Below, one piece after another: positions 16,806 to 25,156 of a DNA stretch of 64,000 nt. Made by a program: the position numbers and the translations under genes. Under the pieces are notes generated by a model. It saw nothing but the letters and a program-made list of their open reading frames with translations. It was not told where the DNA came from and made no database searches. The stretch is from Bradyrhizobium retamae (GTDB lineage Bacteria > Pseudomonadota > Alphaproteobacteria > Rhizobiales > Xanthobacteraceae). Each line of letters starts with the position of its first letter. Positions within the stretch are counted from its first letter, which is position 1. The DNA is taken from the NCBI RefSeq assembly GCF_001440415.1, contig NZ_LLYA01000156.1, forward strand, positions 34,037 through 98,036, in the 5' to 3' direction.

Positions 16806-19145
16806 CTAACCCGCCGCCCGCCTCGGCTGCGCATTCGCGGCGGCATCGGCAGGCGCTGGAACCTGCATCAAAATGGTATGACTAGCGGGCGCGATCTCCA
16901 CGCCGCACTGCTGGTATCGCCGCTTCATGCGGCGGTTGAATTCCCGCTGCACCGGCCAGCGGCCGGCATCGCTACAGCGGATCTGGCCGACGATCGAAGC
17001 CATCGCGCCGTCTACCTTGTCGACGCCCCACAGTTCGAGATCGCCGCGGATCAGGTGCTGGAATTCGGGCTCGCGCCGCATTTCGGCGACGATATCCTTC
17101 AGGATCTGGCCGGCGCGGTCGGTGTCTTCCTTGTAGGCCACGTTGACGCTGACGGCCGCGTTGCCGGCGCCGCGGCTTGAATTGGTGATCGTCGTCACCG
17201 CGCTGAACGGCACGATATGCACGGAGCCGTCGCTGGCGCGCAGGCGAAGGGTGCGGATCGAAACATTTTCCACAACCCCAGAAAGACCCGACAGCGTGAC
17301 GTTGTCCCCGACCTGGACGGTGTTCTCGATCAGGAGAAACAGCCCGGTAATGAGGTCCTGCACCAGTTTCTGCGAGCCGAAGCCGATGGCGATACCGACG
17401 ATACCGGCGCCGGCGAGCAGCGGCGCGACATTGACGCCGATCTCGCTGAGCGCCGTGAGGCCAACGACGACGACGATCAGGCACAACAGTGCCGTTCGCA
17501 GCATCGGCTGAAAGGTGCGCAGCCGCGCCGCGCGCGCGTAGTGTCCCTCGCGCGACAGTGCGGTAACCTTGCGGTCCAGCAACGCGTTGCTGATTTCCCA
17601 GATCGCCGCAGCAGCCAGCGCTGCAATGCCGACGGTGACCACCGCAGACAACAGCCGGCTGCCGATCTGGCCGCCGTAGAACCAGACGATGGCGTCGATG
17701 CCCCAGACTTCCAGCAGCGCGACAAAGCCGATGAAGGCGATCGCGGCCGAGATGACGTTGCGCAACAGCGGCAGATAGCGGTTGGCGCGGTTCTCCAGGC
17801 CCGGGAAGCGGCGCAGGAGTTCCGGACTGATGCGGAAGCCACGATCGATCAAGCTCAGCACCAGCATGGTGGAAAGACGCACGATCAGCGCAACTGCGAC
17901 GGTGCCGACGAAATACTGCAGGAGCAGCGCGTAGCCGTTGCGGATATTGAGCGCCCACACTGCCCACAAGGCGAGGTCGAGCGCGATCGCAAGATAGTGC
18001 CACAGGCCGGCGACGCGGTTGCGCACCCTGGCGGCTGTGCCGTCGCGCCCGGCCGGCGCGCGAATAGCATCCGCAACCTGGCGGCGGCACTGCAGGATAA
18101 TGACGACGATGAAGAGATGGACGACCAGCATCACCAGGCGCAGCAACGCCATGTAGCCACCGCGATGCAAGCCCAGCAGCAACGCCACATTGGCGAAGGC
18201 AATGCCTGAGACACCGACGGTGACGATGCGCCGCGCCCAGATCTCGATATAGGCTGCGGTCTCGGCGCGAACGCGAAACAGGCCGAAAGGTCCGGCCAGC
18301 GCCCGTACCACGCAGATCAGCCCGCGCGTCAGCGCATAGGCGTTGACGACCGCGAGGATTACGAGCCGGGTGGTTGCGAGATCGCCGATCCCGGTGCCCA
18401 GCAACATCGTGGCGGTCCCGACAAAGACGAGCACCGGGAGCAGTTCGAGCGCGAGACGTCCCAACACAAAGGGCAACCTGACCAGCGACTGCCAGGTGCG
18501 CGCCAGACTGAGGCGCCGCCGATGCAGCTCGGGCGCGGCCGTGACGTCAGCCACGGAGGATGGCGGATCGGCCACCGCCAAAGTCGCCACCGGCGCGCGC
18601 GCCGTTTGCGGCAGGCGCGCTTCCAACAGCGCCACCGGGCGCTTGATCAGGCGGAAAACCAGCCACTCGGCAGCGAGGGCGCAAAGAAACACCAGCGCCA
18701 GCTTCCACGCGATGTCGAACAACTGGTGATAGGCGGACGGATCGTTGGCGGTCCGCGCGAACCAGTAATAGAATGCCCGAAAGTCCGTCAGTGTCCGCGC
18801 CACATCGGCGACCTCGCGCGAGATCTCGCCGACTTGCTCGGATACTGTCAGCAGGAGCTGTGCGCCGAGGCTGTCCGCCGTGAGCGGCATCGCGGATTTC
18901 TGTTCGGGCGCTGGAGCCGCGCCTTGCGGTGGCGGCGAGGCACTGGCGATCGCACGTAGCGTCTCGATGACTTGCGCGCGCTTCTTGTCATCGGAAAGCG
19001 TATCGAGCGCCCGCTTCGCCTGATCGGGCGTCAGGACGTCAGCTTTATCGGTAGGGGCGGCAGGCGCAGCGCCGGGCTGCGCGAAAACCGGGAAGGTAAA
19101 CAGCGCGCCGATGAGCAGGATCGCGGAGAAGAGCTTGTGCGACAC
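16806..19145 (-). CDS. Mechanosensitive channel, MscS family (large, signal peptide)
   Basis: Encodes 779 residues. A cleavable signal peptide (MSHKLFSAILLIGALFTFPV) is followed by a periplasmic stretch and about ten or eleven membrane helices. Near residue 540 comes the pore helix region LLAGAGIVGIAIGFGSQKLV, then the MscS beta domain (GLFLLIENTVQVGDNV...SIRTLRLRASDGSVHIVPFS) and a C-terminal alpha/beta domain. It is much longer than E. coli MscS (286) and belongs to the class with extra N-terminal helices (YbiO-like). It would act as a hypo-osmotic release valve in the inner membrane. Confidence 0.88.
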   Translation of the reverse strand: MSHKLFSAILLIGALFTFPVFAQPGAAPAAPTDKADVLTPDQAKRALDTLSDDKKRAQVIETLRAIASASPPPQGAAPAPEQKSAMPLTADSLGAQLLLTVSEQVGEISREVADVARTLTDFRAFYYWFARTANDPSAYHQLFDIAWKLALVFLCALAAEWLVFRLIKRPVALLEARLPQTARAPVATLAVADPPSSVADVTAAPELHRRRLSLARTWQSLVRLPFVLGRLALELLPVLVFVGTATMLLGTGIGDLATTRLVILAVVNAYALTRGLICVVRALAGPFGLFRVRAETAAYIEIWARRIVTVGVSGIAFANVALLLGLHRGGYMALLRLVMLVVHLFIVVIILQCRRQVADAIRAPAGRDGTAARVRNRVAGLWHYLAIALDLALWAVWALNIRNGYALLLQYFVGTVAVALIVRLSTMLVLSLIDRGFRISPELLRRFPGLENRANRYLPLLRNVISAAIAFIGFVALLEVWGIDAIVWFYGGQIGSRLLSAVVTVGIAALAAAAIWEISNALLDRKVTALSREGHYARAARLRTFQPMLRTALLCLIVVVVGLTALSEIGVNVAPLLAGAGIVGIAIGFGSQKLVQDLITGLFLLIENTVQVGDNVTLSGLSGVVENVSIRTLRLRASDGSVHIVPFSAVTTITNSSRGAGNAAVSVNVAYKEDTDRAGQILKDIVAEMRREPEFQHLIRGDLELWGVDKVDGAMASIVGQIRCSDAGRWPVQREFNRRMKRRYQQCGVEIAPASHTILMQVPAPADAAANAQPRRAAG

Positions 19146-19360
19146 GAAGGCCTCGCTGAATAAAATGCGCCCGGCGACGAAACCTGGAATCGGCCTCGCC
19201 TTCGCGCGTGCGTCATGTCGGATTGCTTGTTTTCGCCGTCATCCTGTGTCGGAAGTTTGCCAGCGCGGCGGCTTTCTCTTGGCATTTGCCGTCGGGCGCG
19301 CCTGGCATTGCTGCATCACAAAAATGCAGTGGCTGGATCGCCGGGAACCTTTTGCGCGCT

Positions 19361-19460
19361 AGAGCCCGGTTCTGATTGAGTCAGAACCGGGCCCTACATT
19401 CTCGCTTTGACGCGTTTTCTTGACGCGAAGCGGCGTCCAATTCGCTGGAAAACGCTCTAG
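19361..19460. repeat. Palindromic repeat cluster, including GCGTTTTC...GAAAACGC family (copy 2)
   Basis: Two hairpins in tandem. CCCGGTTCTGA-N5-TCAGAACCGGG occupies 19365-19391. The second is GCGTTTTC (about 19412) with GAAAACGC (about 19448), around TTGACGCGAAGCGGCGTCC. The second half matches the copies near 10590 and 39315. The copy overlaps the last codons of the downstream nitronate-monooxygenase-like gene. Confidence 0.75.
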
Positions 19461-20440
19461 CTCAATCGCAGGCGCGTGGCAGCGTTCCGATATTCCGCCG
19501 CTGTGCGCGCAACCATCTCGTCGACCGAAAGCACCTCCGTCACACCCGAGACGGAATGTCCCGCACTCCAGACATCCTTCCAGCGCTTCGGGCGGTTCTC
19601 GCGCGCGCCGATGTCGATATCCTTGCCGATATCGATCGCGCCTCGCTCGGGAAGATCGTCCGGATCGAGGCCGGCGGCCTCGATCGAGGGGCGCAGCATG
19701 TTAGTCAGCAGGCCCGTGAATGCCTTGGTCAGCAGGATGTCGTCGGCGCTGCTGGCGGCCAGCATCTCCTTGTAGCGCGCGTCTGCCATGCTTTCCCACG
19801 TGGCGATGAATTTGGTACCCATGTAGGCGAGATCGCAGCCGAGCGCCTCGGCCGCGCGCAGGGCGTGACCATCCGCGATGCCGCCCGCTAGCACCAGGGG
19901 TCCATCGAAGAAGGCGCGCACCGCGCGCACGAACACGAAGGGATTGAGCCAGCCGGTCTGGCCGCCCGCGCCTGCCGTCAGCAGCACCAGCCCATCGGCA
20001 CCGGCGGCCGCCGCGCGCTCGGCGTGGCGGATGGATGCGACGTCGGCAAACACCAGCGCGCCGGCATCGCGCAACGGCTTCAATACCGGCGCCGGCGAGC
20101 CGACGGAGGTGATAACCATTTCCGGCCGGTGATGCAGCAGCACCTGCAGATCCTGCTCCAGCCGCGCATTGGAGCGATGCACGATCAGATTGGCGCATAC
20201 AGGCGCTGCGGGCTTGCCGCTTGCATCCGAGTGCTCCTTCAGCCGGTCATCGATGTCCGTCAGCCATTGATCGAGTTGTTCGGGGCTGCGGCAATTCACG
20301 GTCGGAAACGAACCGATCACGCCGTTGCGGCAGGCGGCTACCACCAATTCGACGCCGGAGACGAGAAACATCGGCGCCGCAATCAGCGGCAGGCTAAGGC
20401 GATCGCGAAAACGCGCAAGAGCATCGGTTGGTTGCATCAT
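19457..20440 (-). CDS. Nitronate monooxygenase-like flavoprotein lacking the catalytic His
   Basis: Encodes 327 residues of an FMN-binding TIM-barrel with NMO/NPD features (SLPLIAAPMFLVSGVELVVA, NLIVHRSNARLEQDL). The conserved GAGGH segment instead reads LLTAGAGGQTG, with Gln161 at the position of the catalytic His. The homologue at 28457 retains His (GAGGHAG). It may therefore not oxidise nitronates and could have a different activity. It is divergent from an acyl-CoA synthetase 90 bp away. The stop region overlaps an intergenic repeat. Confidence 0.8.
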   Translation of the reverse strand: MMQPTDALARFRDRLSLPLIAAPMFLVSGVELVVAACRNGVIGSFPTVNCRSPEQLDQWLTDIDDRLKEHSDASGKPAAPVCANLIVHRSNARLEQDLQVLLHHRPEMVITSVGSPAPVLKPLRDAGALVFADVASIRHAERAAAAGADGLVLLTAGAGGQTGWLNPFVFVRAVRAFFDGPLVLAGGIADGHALRAAEALGCDLAYMGTKFIATWESMADARYKEMLAASSADDILLTKAFTGLLTNMLRPSIEAAGLDPDDLPERGAIDIGKDIDIGARENRPKRWKDVWSAGHSVSGVTEVLSVDEMVARTAAEYRNAATRLRLS

Positions 20441-20529
20441 CCTAGCTTGAGCAGTGTGCCTGTTGTGTTAGCGTTACCCAACATTGGCACGGGCGAAGGC
20501 CAATTACAAAACAAGCAGGAGGAAGAAAG

Positions 20530-22092
20530 ATGGGCAATCCGCTCTACGCGTTTCCGGCGGCATGCGAGCAGACGTTGCTGGCGCTGGCGCGCTACCCGGA
20601 GCGCACAGCGTTCGCGTGGCCGGGCGGATCGCTCACCTATCGCGGCGCAACCGACATGATCGGGCGCATGCAGGCCGTGTTCATGAAGCTGGGCTTTCAG
20701 CCCGGCAGCCGCGTCGCGTTTCTCACCGCCAACCGCGCCGACACCTGGTGCGCCGGTGTCGCCGCGCAGCTCTCGCGATTGGCGATTACCTGGCTGCATC
20801 CTTTGGGTTCGCTGGACGACCAACTGTTTCAGCTCGAGGATTCCGAAGCGCAGATGCTGGTGGTCGACGGGGTTACCTTCCGCGACCGCGGCGGCGAACT
20901 CGCGGCCAAAGCGACCGGCGTGAAGACGGTGTTCACGCTCGGCCCCGCCAGCTACGGCGCCGATATGTTGCAGGCGATTGAAGCCGCCGGCAGCGCCACG
21001 GCGCGCAGCTTTGCCGAGCCCGACGACATCGCCACGCTCAATTACACTGGCGGCACCACCGGCAAATCCAAGGGCGCGCTGCGGCACCACCGGGAATATG
21101 GCGGCTGGGCCAGTGCGATCCTGGCCGATTTCGAAATTCCGGATACGCCGCGCTATCTCACCGTCGCGCCGATCAGCCATGTCGCGGGGACAAAAGTGCT
21201 GCCGACGCTGATGCGCGGCGGCACCGTTCACATGCTGAAAGGCTTTGATCCCGAAGCCGTGTTCAAGACCATCGAGCGCGAGAGGATCAATTTCACGCTG
21301 TTCGTGCCGACGATGATCTACGTCATGCTGGATCATCCCTCCCTCGACAAGACTGACCTCTCCTCGCTCGAACTCTTGCTGTACGGCGCGTCTGCGATGT
21401 CGCCCAGCCGGCTGGTCGAGGGCATCGAGCGGATCGGGCCCGTGTTCTCGCAGCTCTACGGCCAGACCGAATGTTATCCGGTATCCGTGCTGCGCAAGGC
21501 CGACCACGATCCCAGGACGCCGGAGCTGTTCCTGTCCTGCGGATTCCCGATCGCCGCTTGCCAGGTGAAGATCCTCGACAATGACGACCAGGAAGTAGCA
21601 ACCGGCGAGGCCGGCGAGATCTGCGTGCGCGGCACGCATGTGATGGCCGAGTACTGGAAACGGCCCGACGTGACCGCGGAGACGCTGAAGAACGGCTGGC
21701 TGCACACCGGCGACATCGCGCGATCGGACGAACGCGGCTACATGTTCATCCTCGACCGCAAGAAGGACATGATCGTCTCCGGCGGCTTCAACATCTTTCC
21801 GCGCGAGGTCGAGGATGTCTTGTCGCAACATGCCGACGTCGCGATGGTCGCCGTGGTCGGCGTACCCGACGACAAATGGGGCGAGGCGGTCACCGCCGTG
21901 ATCGTCGCCCGCGAAGGCGCGCGACCGAATCCGGACGAGCTGATCAACCTCGTGAAGGCGAGGAAGGGCTCGGCGCACGCGCCCAAGCACGTCAAGTTCG
22001 TTAGCGAGTTGCCGATGACCGGCGTCGGCAAGGTCGACAAGAAGGCGCTGAAGGCAGGCTTCTGGACCGGGCGGGAGCGGATGGTGGGGTAG
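20530..22092 (+). CDS. AMP-forming acyl-CoA synthetase
   Basis: Encodes 520 residues. Adenylate-forming signature motifs: A3 LNYTGGTTGKSKGALRHH, A5 YGQTECYPV, A7/A8 LHTGDIARSDERGY and RKKDMIVSGGFNIFPREVE, and the catalytic Lys in MTGVGKVDKK. It forms acyl-CoA from an organic acid and ATP. The exact acid is unclear, and the neighbours (nitronate monooxygenase-like genes) do not settle it. A strong AGGAGGAA ribosome site precedes the ATG. A GC-rich hairpin follows the stop. Confidence 0.88.
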   Translation: MGNPLYAFPAACEQTLLALARYPERTAFAWPGGSLTYRGATDMIGRMQAVFMKLGFQPGSRVAFLTANRADTWCAGVAAQLSRLAITWLHPLGSLDDQLFQLEDSEAQMLVVDGVTFRDRGGELAAKATGVKTVFTLGPASYGADMLQAIEAAGSATARSFAEPDDIATLNYTGGTTGKSKGALRHHREYGGWASAILADFEIPDTPRYLTVAPISHVAGTKVLPTLMRGGTVHMLKGFDPEAVFKTIERERINFTLFVPTMIYVMLDHPSLDKTDLSSLELLLYGASAMSPSRLVEGIERIGPVFSQLYGQTECYPVSVLRKADHDPRTPELFLSCGFPIAACQVKILDNDDQEVATGEAGEICVRGTHVMAEYWKRPDVTAETLKNGWLHTGDIARSDERGYMFILDRKKDMIVSGGFNIFPREVEDVLSQHADVAMVAVVGVPDDKWGEAVTAVIVAREGARPNPDELINLVKARKGSAHAPKHVKFVSELPMTGVGKVDKKALKAGFWTGRERMVG

Positions 22093-22102
22093 CGATCAAT
22101 CA

Positions 22103-22124
22103 GCGCGGTCGGCACCGCGCCTTT
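22103..22124 (+). terminator. GC-rich hairpin after the acyl-CoA synthetase gene
   Basis: GCGCGGT-CGGC-ACCGCGC is followed by CTTTC. The T run is short, so termination may be weak. It lies in the 31-bp gap before the convergent minE stop. Confidence 0.4.
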
Positions 22125-22417
22125 CAGCCGGCCATGCGCTTTTCGGTAGGAGCCTTCTTGTCGAAATTATTGGGCACTTCGATATCGACTTCGAGTGTCG
22201 ACACCGTCTTGCCGCGCTCCAGCTTAACCATCACCTTGTCGGGATCGAGCACCACGTGCTTCGACACTACCGCGAGGATTTCCTCCCGCAGTGTGGCCAG
22301 CAAGTCGGATTGACCGAGTAGCCCGCGCTCATGCGCTAGCAAGATCTGCAGCCGCTCCCGCGCAACGGGGGCAGATGCATTGCGGCCGCTAAACAGCCGC
22401 AGCAGATTCATGCTCAT
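22124..22417 (-). CDS. minE: Cell division topological specificity factor MinE
   Basis: Encodes 97 residues. The N-terminal MinD-binding region is SMNLLRLFSGRNASAPVARE-like, followed by LQILLAHER and a topological specificity domain with VVSKHVVLDPDKVMVKLERG, typical MinE features. It overlaps the minD stop by four bases (ATGA). It releases MinCD from the membrane, allowing oscillation and midcell FtsZ ring placement. It is the last gene of the minCDE operon. Confidence 0.95.
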   Translation of the reverse strand: MSMNLLRLFSGRNASAPVARERLQILLAHERGLLGQSDLLATLREEILAVVSKHVVLDPDKVMVKLERGKTVSTLEVDIEVPNNFDKKAPTEKRMAG

Positions 22418-23229
22418 GCAGCTCTCCGTCCCAGCAAGCGGTTCATGAAGCCCTTGCGCTCAGCCGGCACGGTCATGGCGACCTGTTCGCCCATCAGGCG
22501 GCGCGCGGCATCGATATAGGCGCGGGCCGGCGCGCTCTCGGCATTGTTGAGCGTCACCGGCGTGCCGACGTTGGACGCCTTCAGGACATCCTGGCTCTCG
22601 GGAATGATGCCGAGCAAAGGCGTCGCGAGGATTTCCAGGATGTCGTCGATGTTGAGCATCTCGCCGCGCGCCGCACGCGCCGGATCGTAGCGGGTGATCA
22701 GCACATGCTTTTCCACCCGCTCGCCGCGCTCCGCCTTCACCGTCTTCGAATCGAGCATGCCGATGATGCGGTCGGAGTCGCGCACCGAGGACACTTCGGG
22801 ATTGGTGACGATGACGGCTTCGTCGGCATAGCGCATTGCGAGCGTCGCACCGCGCTCGATGCCGGCCGGGCTGTCGCACACAATCCAGTCGAACCGGCTC
22901 CTGAGCTCGGCGATAACGCGGCCCACGCCCTCGTCGGTCAGCGCATCCTTGTCGCGGGTCTGTGAGGCCGGCAGCAGCCAGAGATTTTCCAGCCGCTTGT
23001 CGCGGATCAGGGCCTGCGACAGCTTGGCGACACCCTGCACCACGTTGATGAGGTCGAACACCACGCGGCGTTCGGCGCCCATCACCAGATCGAGGTTGCG
23101 CAGGCCGACATCGAAATCGACCACCACGACGCTTTGCCCGCCTTGCGCAAGCGCCGCACCGAGCGCGGCCGTCGAGGTGGTTTTTCCAACGCCTCCCTTG
23201 CCCGAGGTAACGACCAGGACCTTGGTCAT
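22414..23229 (-). CDS. minD: Septum-site determining ATPase MinD
   Basis: Encodes 271 residues. The deviant Walker A motif GKGGVGKTT, the VVVDFDVGLRNLDLVMG switch segment and CDSPAGIE (Walker B region) identify a MinD/ParA ATPase. The C-terminus (RKGFMNRLLGRRAA) is the amphipathic membrane-targeting helix. It recruits MinC to the membrane in its ATP form. It follows minC by 19 bp and overlaps minE by four. Confidence 0.95.
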   Translation of the reverse strand: MTKVLVVTSGKGGVGKTTSTAALGAALAQGGQSVVVVDFDVGLRNLDLVMGAERRVVFDLINVVQGVAKLSQALIRDKRLENLWLLPASQTRDKDALTDEGVGRVIAELRSRFDWIVCDSPAGIERGATLAMRYADEAVIVTNPEVSSVRDSDRIIGMLDSKTVKAERGERVEKHVLITRYDPARAARGEMLNIDDILEILATPLLGIIPESQDVLKASNVGTPVTLNNAESAPARAYIDAARRLMGEQVAMTVPAERKGFMNRLLGRRAA

Positions 23230-23248
23230 ACTTGATCTCCTTAGCCGG

Positions 23249-23950
23249 TTAATTCAGCGGGGTAATTTTCATGGTGTCGCCCTCCAGCCAGGCTTGCGCC
23301 GGACGGTTGCGGAGCGCGACGTCGATTTCTTCTGCGGTCTGGTAGTAGCCATCGATCGCCAGCAGCTCGGCCTCGATTCTCTGGCAATAGATCCGTGCGG
23401 CCGAATTGCCGTTGACGCCAGCCATCGCACGGCCGCGCAGCGTGCCGTAGATGTGAATCGATCCGCCGGCGACGATCTCCGCGCCCGACCCGACCGAGCC
23501 CAAAACCGTGACATCGCCTTCCATGAAGACGATGGACTGGCCCGAACGTACCGGGTTCTCCAGCAAGAGCGAGGTCGGCTTCGGCTTCGGCTCGGGCCCC
23601 GGCTTCTGCGTCGGCTCGTTTCGCGTGATCACGCAGGCACGGCCGCCTGTCAGCAAGGGCGGCATGTTCGCCGCGAGACGATCTTCCTCCACCCCCTCGA
23701 TGCCGAGGACGCGGATGTTGCGCTCGTTGAGACTGCCGACGAGATGGGCGATGGCGGAGCTTGAGAGATCGACGGCTGAGAGATCGAGCACAATCGGCTT
23801 GCCGACGAAGTATCCGGGCGAGCGGGCCAGCGTGGCGTCGATCTCGGCGAGCCATTCCACGATCGGCACGACAGGGCTGAATACGAACGCGACATAGGAC
23901 CGGCCGCGCAGCCGGACCAGTTGACGCGTAGGATCCGCTCGGACGTCCAT
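23249..23950 (-). CDS. minC: Septum-site determining protein MinC
   Basis: Encodes 233 residues. An N-terminal MinC domain is followed by a Pro/Lys/Glu linker (GPEPKPKPT) and the C-terminal beta-helix (MEGDVTVLGSVGSGAEIVAG, YGTLRGRAMAG) that binds MinD and blocks FtsZ polymerisation away from midcell. It is the first gene of the minCDE operon. The ATG at 23950 has AAGAAGG about 13 bases upstream. The promoter region contains a perfect CtrA-type box. Confidence 0.93.
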   Translation of the reverse strand: MDVRADPTRQLVRLRGRSYVAFVFSPVVPIVEWLAEIDATLARSPGYFVGKPIVLDLSAVDLSSSAIAHLVGSLNERNIRVLGIEGVEEDRLAANMPPLLTGGRACVITRNEPTQKPGPEPKPKPTSLLLENPVRSGQSIVFMEGDVTVLGSVGSGAEIVAGGSIHIYGTLRGRAMAGVNGNSAARIYCQRIEAELLAIDGYYQTAEEIDVALRNRPAQAWLEGDTMKITPLN

Positions 23951-23975
23951 GATGTTCGACTCGCCTTCTTAGTGA

Positions 23976-24014
23976 ATGGTTAACAATCGACGAACTTGGT
24001 TAACGAGTAATTAA
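23976..24014. promoter_or_regulatory. CtrA-type sites upstream of minCDE
   Basis: TTAACGAGTAATTAA (24000-24014) is a perfect TTAA-N7-TTAA full box. A second element reads TTAACCAT on the operon's strand (23976-23983), the extended CtrA half-site, and the two TGGTTAAC repeats are spaced 20 bp (two helical turns). They sit 26-64 bases upstream of the minC start. CtrA control of minCDE has been reported in Sinorhizobium, so conservation here is plausible. Confidence 0.6.
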
Positions 24015-24295
24015 TGTGAAAGCCCGCGCTACGCGCAGAAAACGGCGCAACGCCAGCGAATCCGGCGCATTTATGGCCGATCCTTGCTGCTGATCGCGGC
24101 GAGGGCGCGCAAAAGCCTATGAAAACAGGGGTCACGTGAGTTGTAGCTAACGCGAGCTCAACTTACTTTGGTCACGTTTCCGACCTAAATTAGTCCTCGC
24201 GCGGTTCCAACAAACTTATGTGTGCTGCGGATCTCTGCGGTCTGGCAGCTCAATCCGTCGGGCAGACGGAACATTAGCCGGCAGGGGACGAGGCA
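24015..24295. other. Intergenic region between minC and the anchored-protein gene
   Basis: This 281-bp gap has no convincing gene. It holds the direct repeat GGTCACGT at 24130 and 24170 (exactly 40 bp apart) and an AGTTG...CAACT inverted pair between them. This suggests a regulatory region for the gene starting at 24296. Confidence 0.4.
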
Positions 24296-25090
24296 GTGGA
24301 AGCCGTGAGCGTTGTGTGGTCGCGAGATTCGATCTCGCAGGCAGGTGTCGTCGGACGCAGGGACGGCGCCTCACACCTTGCTTCAAATCTTCCAAGCAAG
24401 CTCGATAGCGGACAGAAAGCGGACGTCGATGATCCCGCGCGCCTGTTCCGCGATCTGGAACTCCTGACCGGTACGTCACCTGCCGTTCCGCCGCCGAGCA
24501 ATCCGCCGGTCAATCCGCCAAGCGACATGAGGAGTGAGCGTATGAGTAGTGTGAGTGAGCAGGACCACATCAATCCCCGCGATCCCCTGTACTACGCGCC
24601 GCGCTCGCTACGTGAGCGGTCGGCTTCCGTGCGCGACGCCAGTCCCGCAACGACACCGTTCTCTCCGGCGTCGTTTGACTCCCAGCTCGAGAGCGCCGTA
24701 TCCGATGCGCTGCGCCATCGCCTCGATCCCGAGATCATGCGCGAACCTCAACTGGAATCGAAGAAGGCGTTGTGGAGCGTCGCAGCGCGCTTTGGTGCCG
24801 CGATCGGCGTCGCGGCTCTCGTGGCGTTGTTCTTCGTCATCGCCGTGCCGGGGTCGCGGCAGAGCGACGGTGAGCCGTCGGCGTCCTCCGGAATCGTGCA
24901 GTCGATCAAGGCTGCCCTGTTCCAATCCGGAGAGGCTTCGCCAAAGCCTGCAATCAGCGAATTCCAGGCCGTTCTCGCCTCCACGCCACCGAGCGCCTCG
25001 CCTGCGCCCGAGCAGTCCCAGTTGCTCAAGCAATTCATGCAGTGGCGCGAGAAGCCGGATCCGGCGACGCCACAACGCGCCAACCCATGA
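24296..25090 (+). CDS. Single-pass membrane protein, hypothetical
   Basis: Encodes 264 residues from the GTG at 24296 (preceded by AGGGGACGAGG), or 182 from the ATG at 24542, which has GAGGAG eight bases upstream. Codon use looks coding across both, so the longer form is listed. The only strong feature is one helix (ARFGAAIGVAALVALFFVIA), with a Ser/Pro-rich tail ending in QLLKQFMQWREKPD. No family is recognised. It precedes the unusual Peripla_BP_6 protein by 66 bp in the same direction, so the two may act together. Confidence 0.65.
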   Translation: MEAVSVVWSRDSISQAGVVGRRDGASHLASNLPSKLDSGQKADVDDPARLFRDLELLTGTSPAVPPPSNPPVNPPSDMRSERMSSVSEQDHINPRDPLYYAPRSLRERSASVRDASPATTPFSPASFDSQLESAVSDALRHRLDPEIMREPQLESKKALWSVAARFGAAIGVAALVALFFVIAVPGSRQSDGEPSASSGIVQSIKAALFQSGEASPKPAISEFQAVLASTPPSASPAPEQSQLLKQFMQWREKPDPATPQRANP

Positions 25091-25156
25091 TCCAGATGGA
25101 GGAATGACAATGCCTGAGAACCGACCTTCCGCCATCTTGTTCTCAAGGAGTTTGCC

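Noticed and set aside
22218..22232. TTAACCAT-like sequence in minE
   Set aside because: Lies within coding sequence and is not paired.
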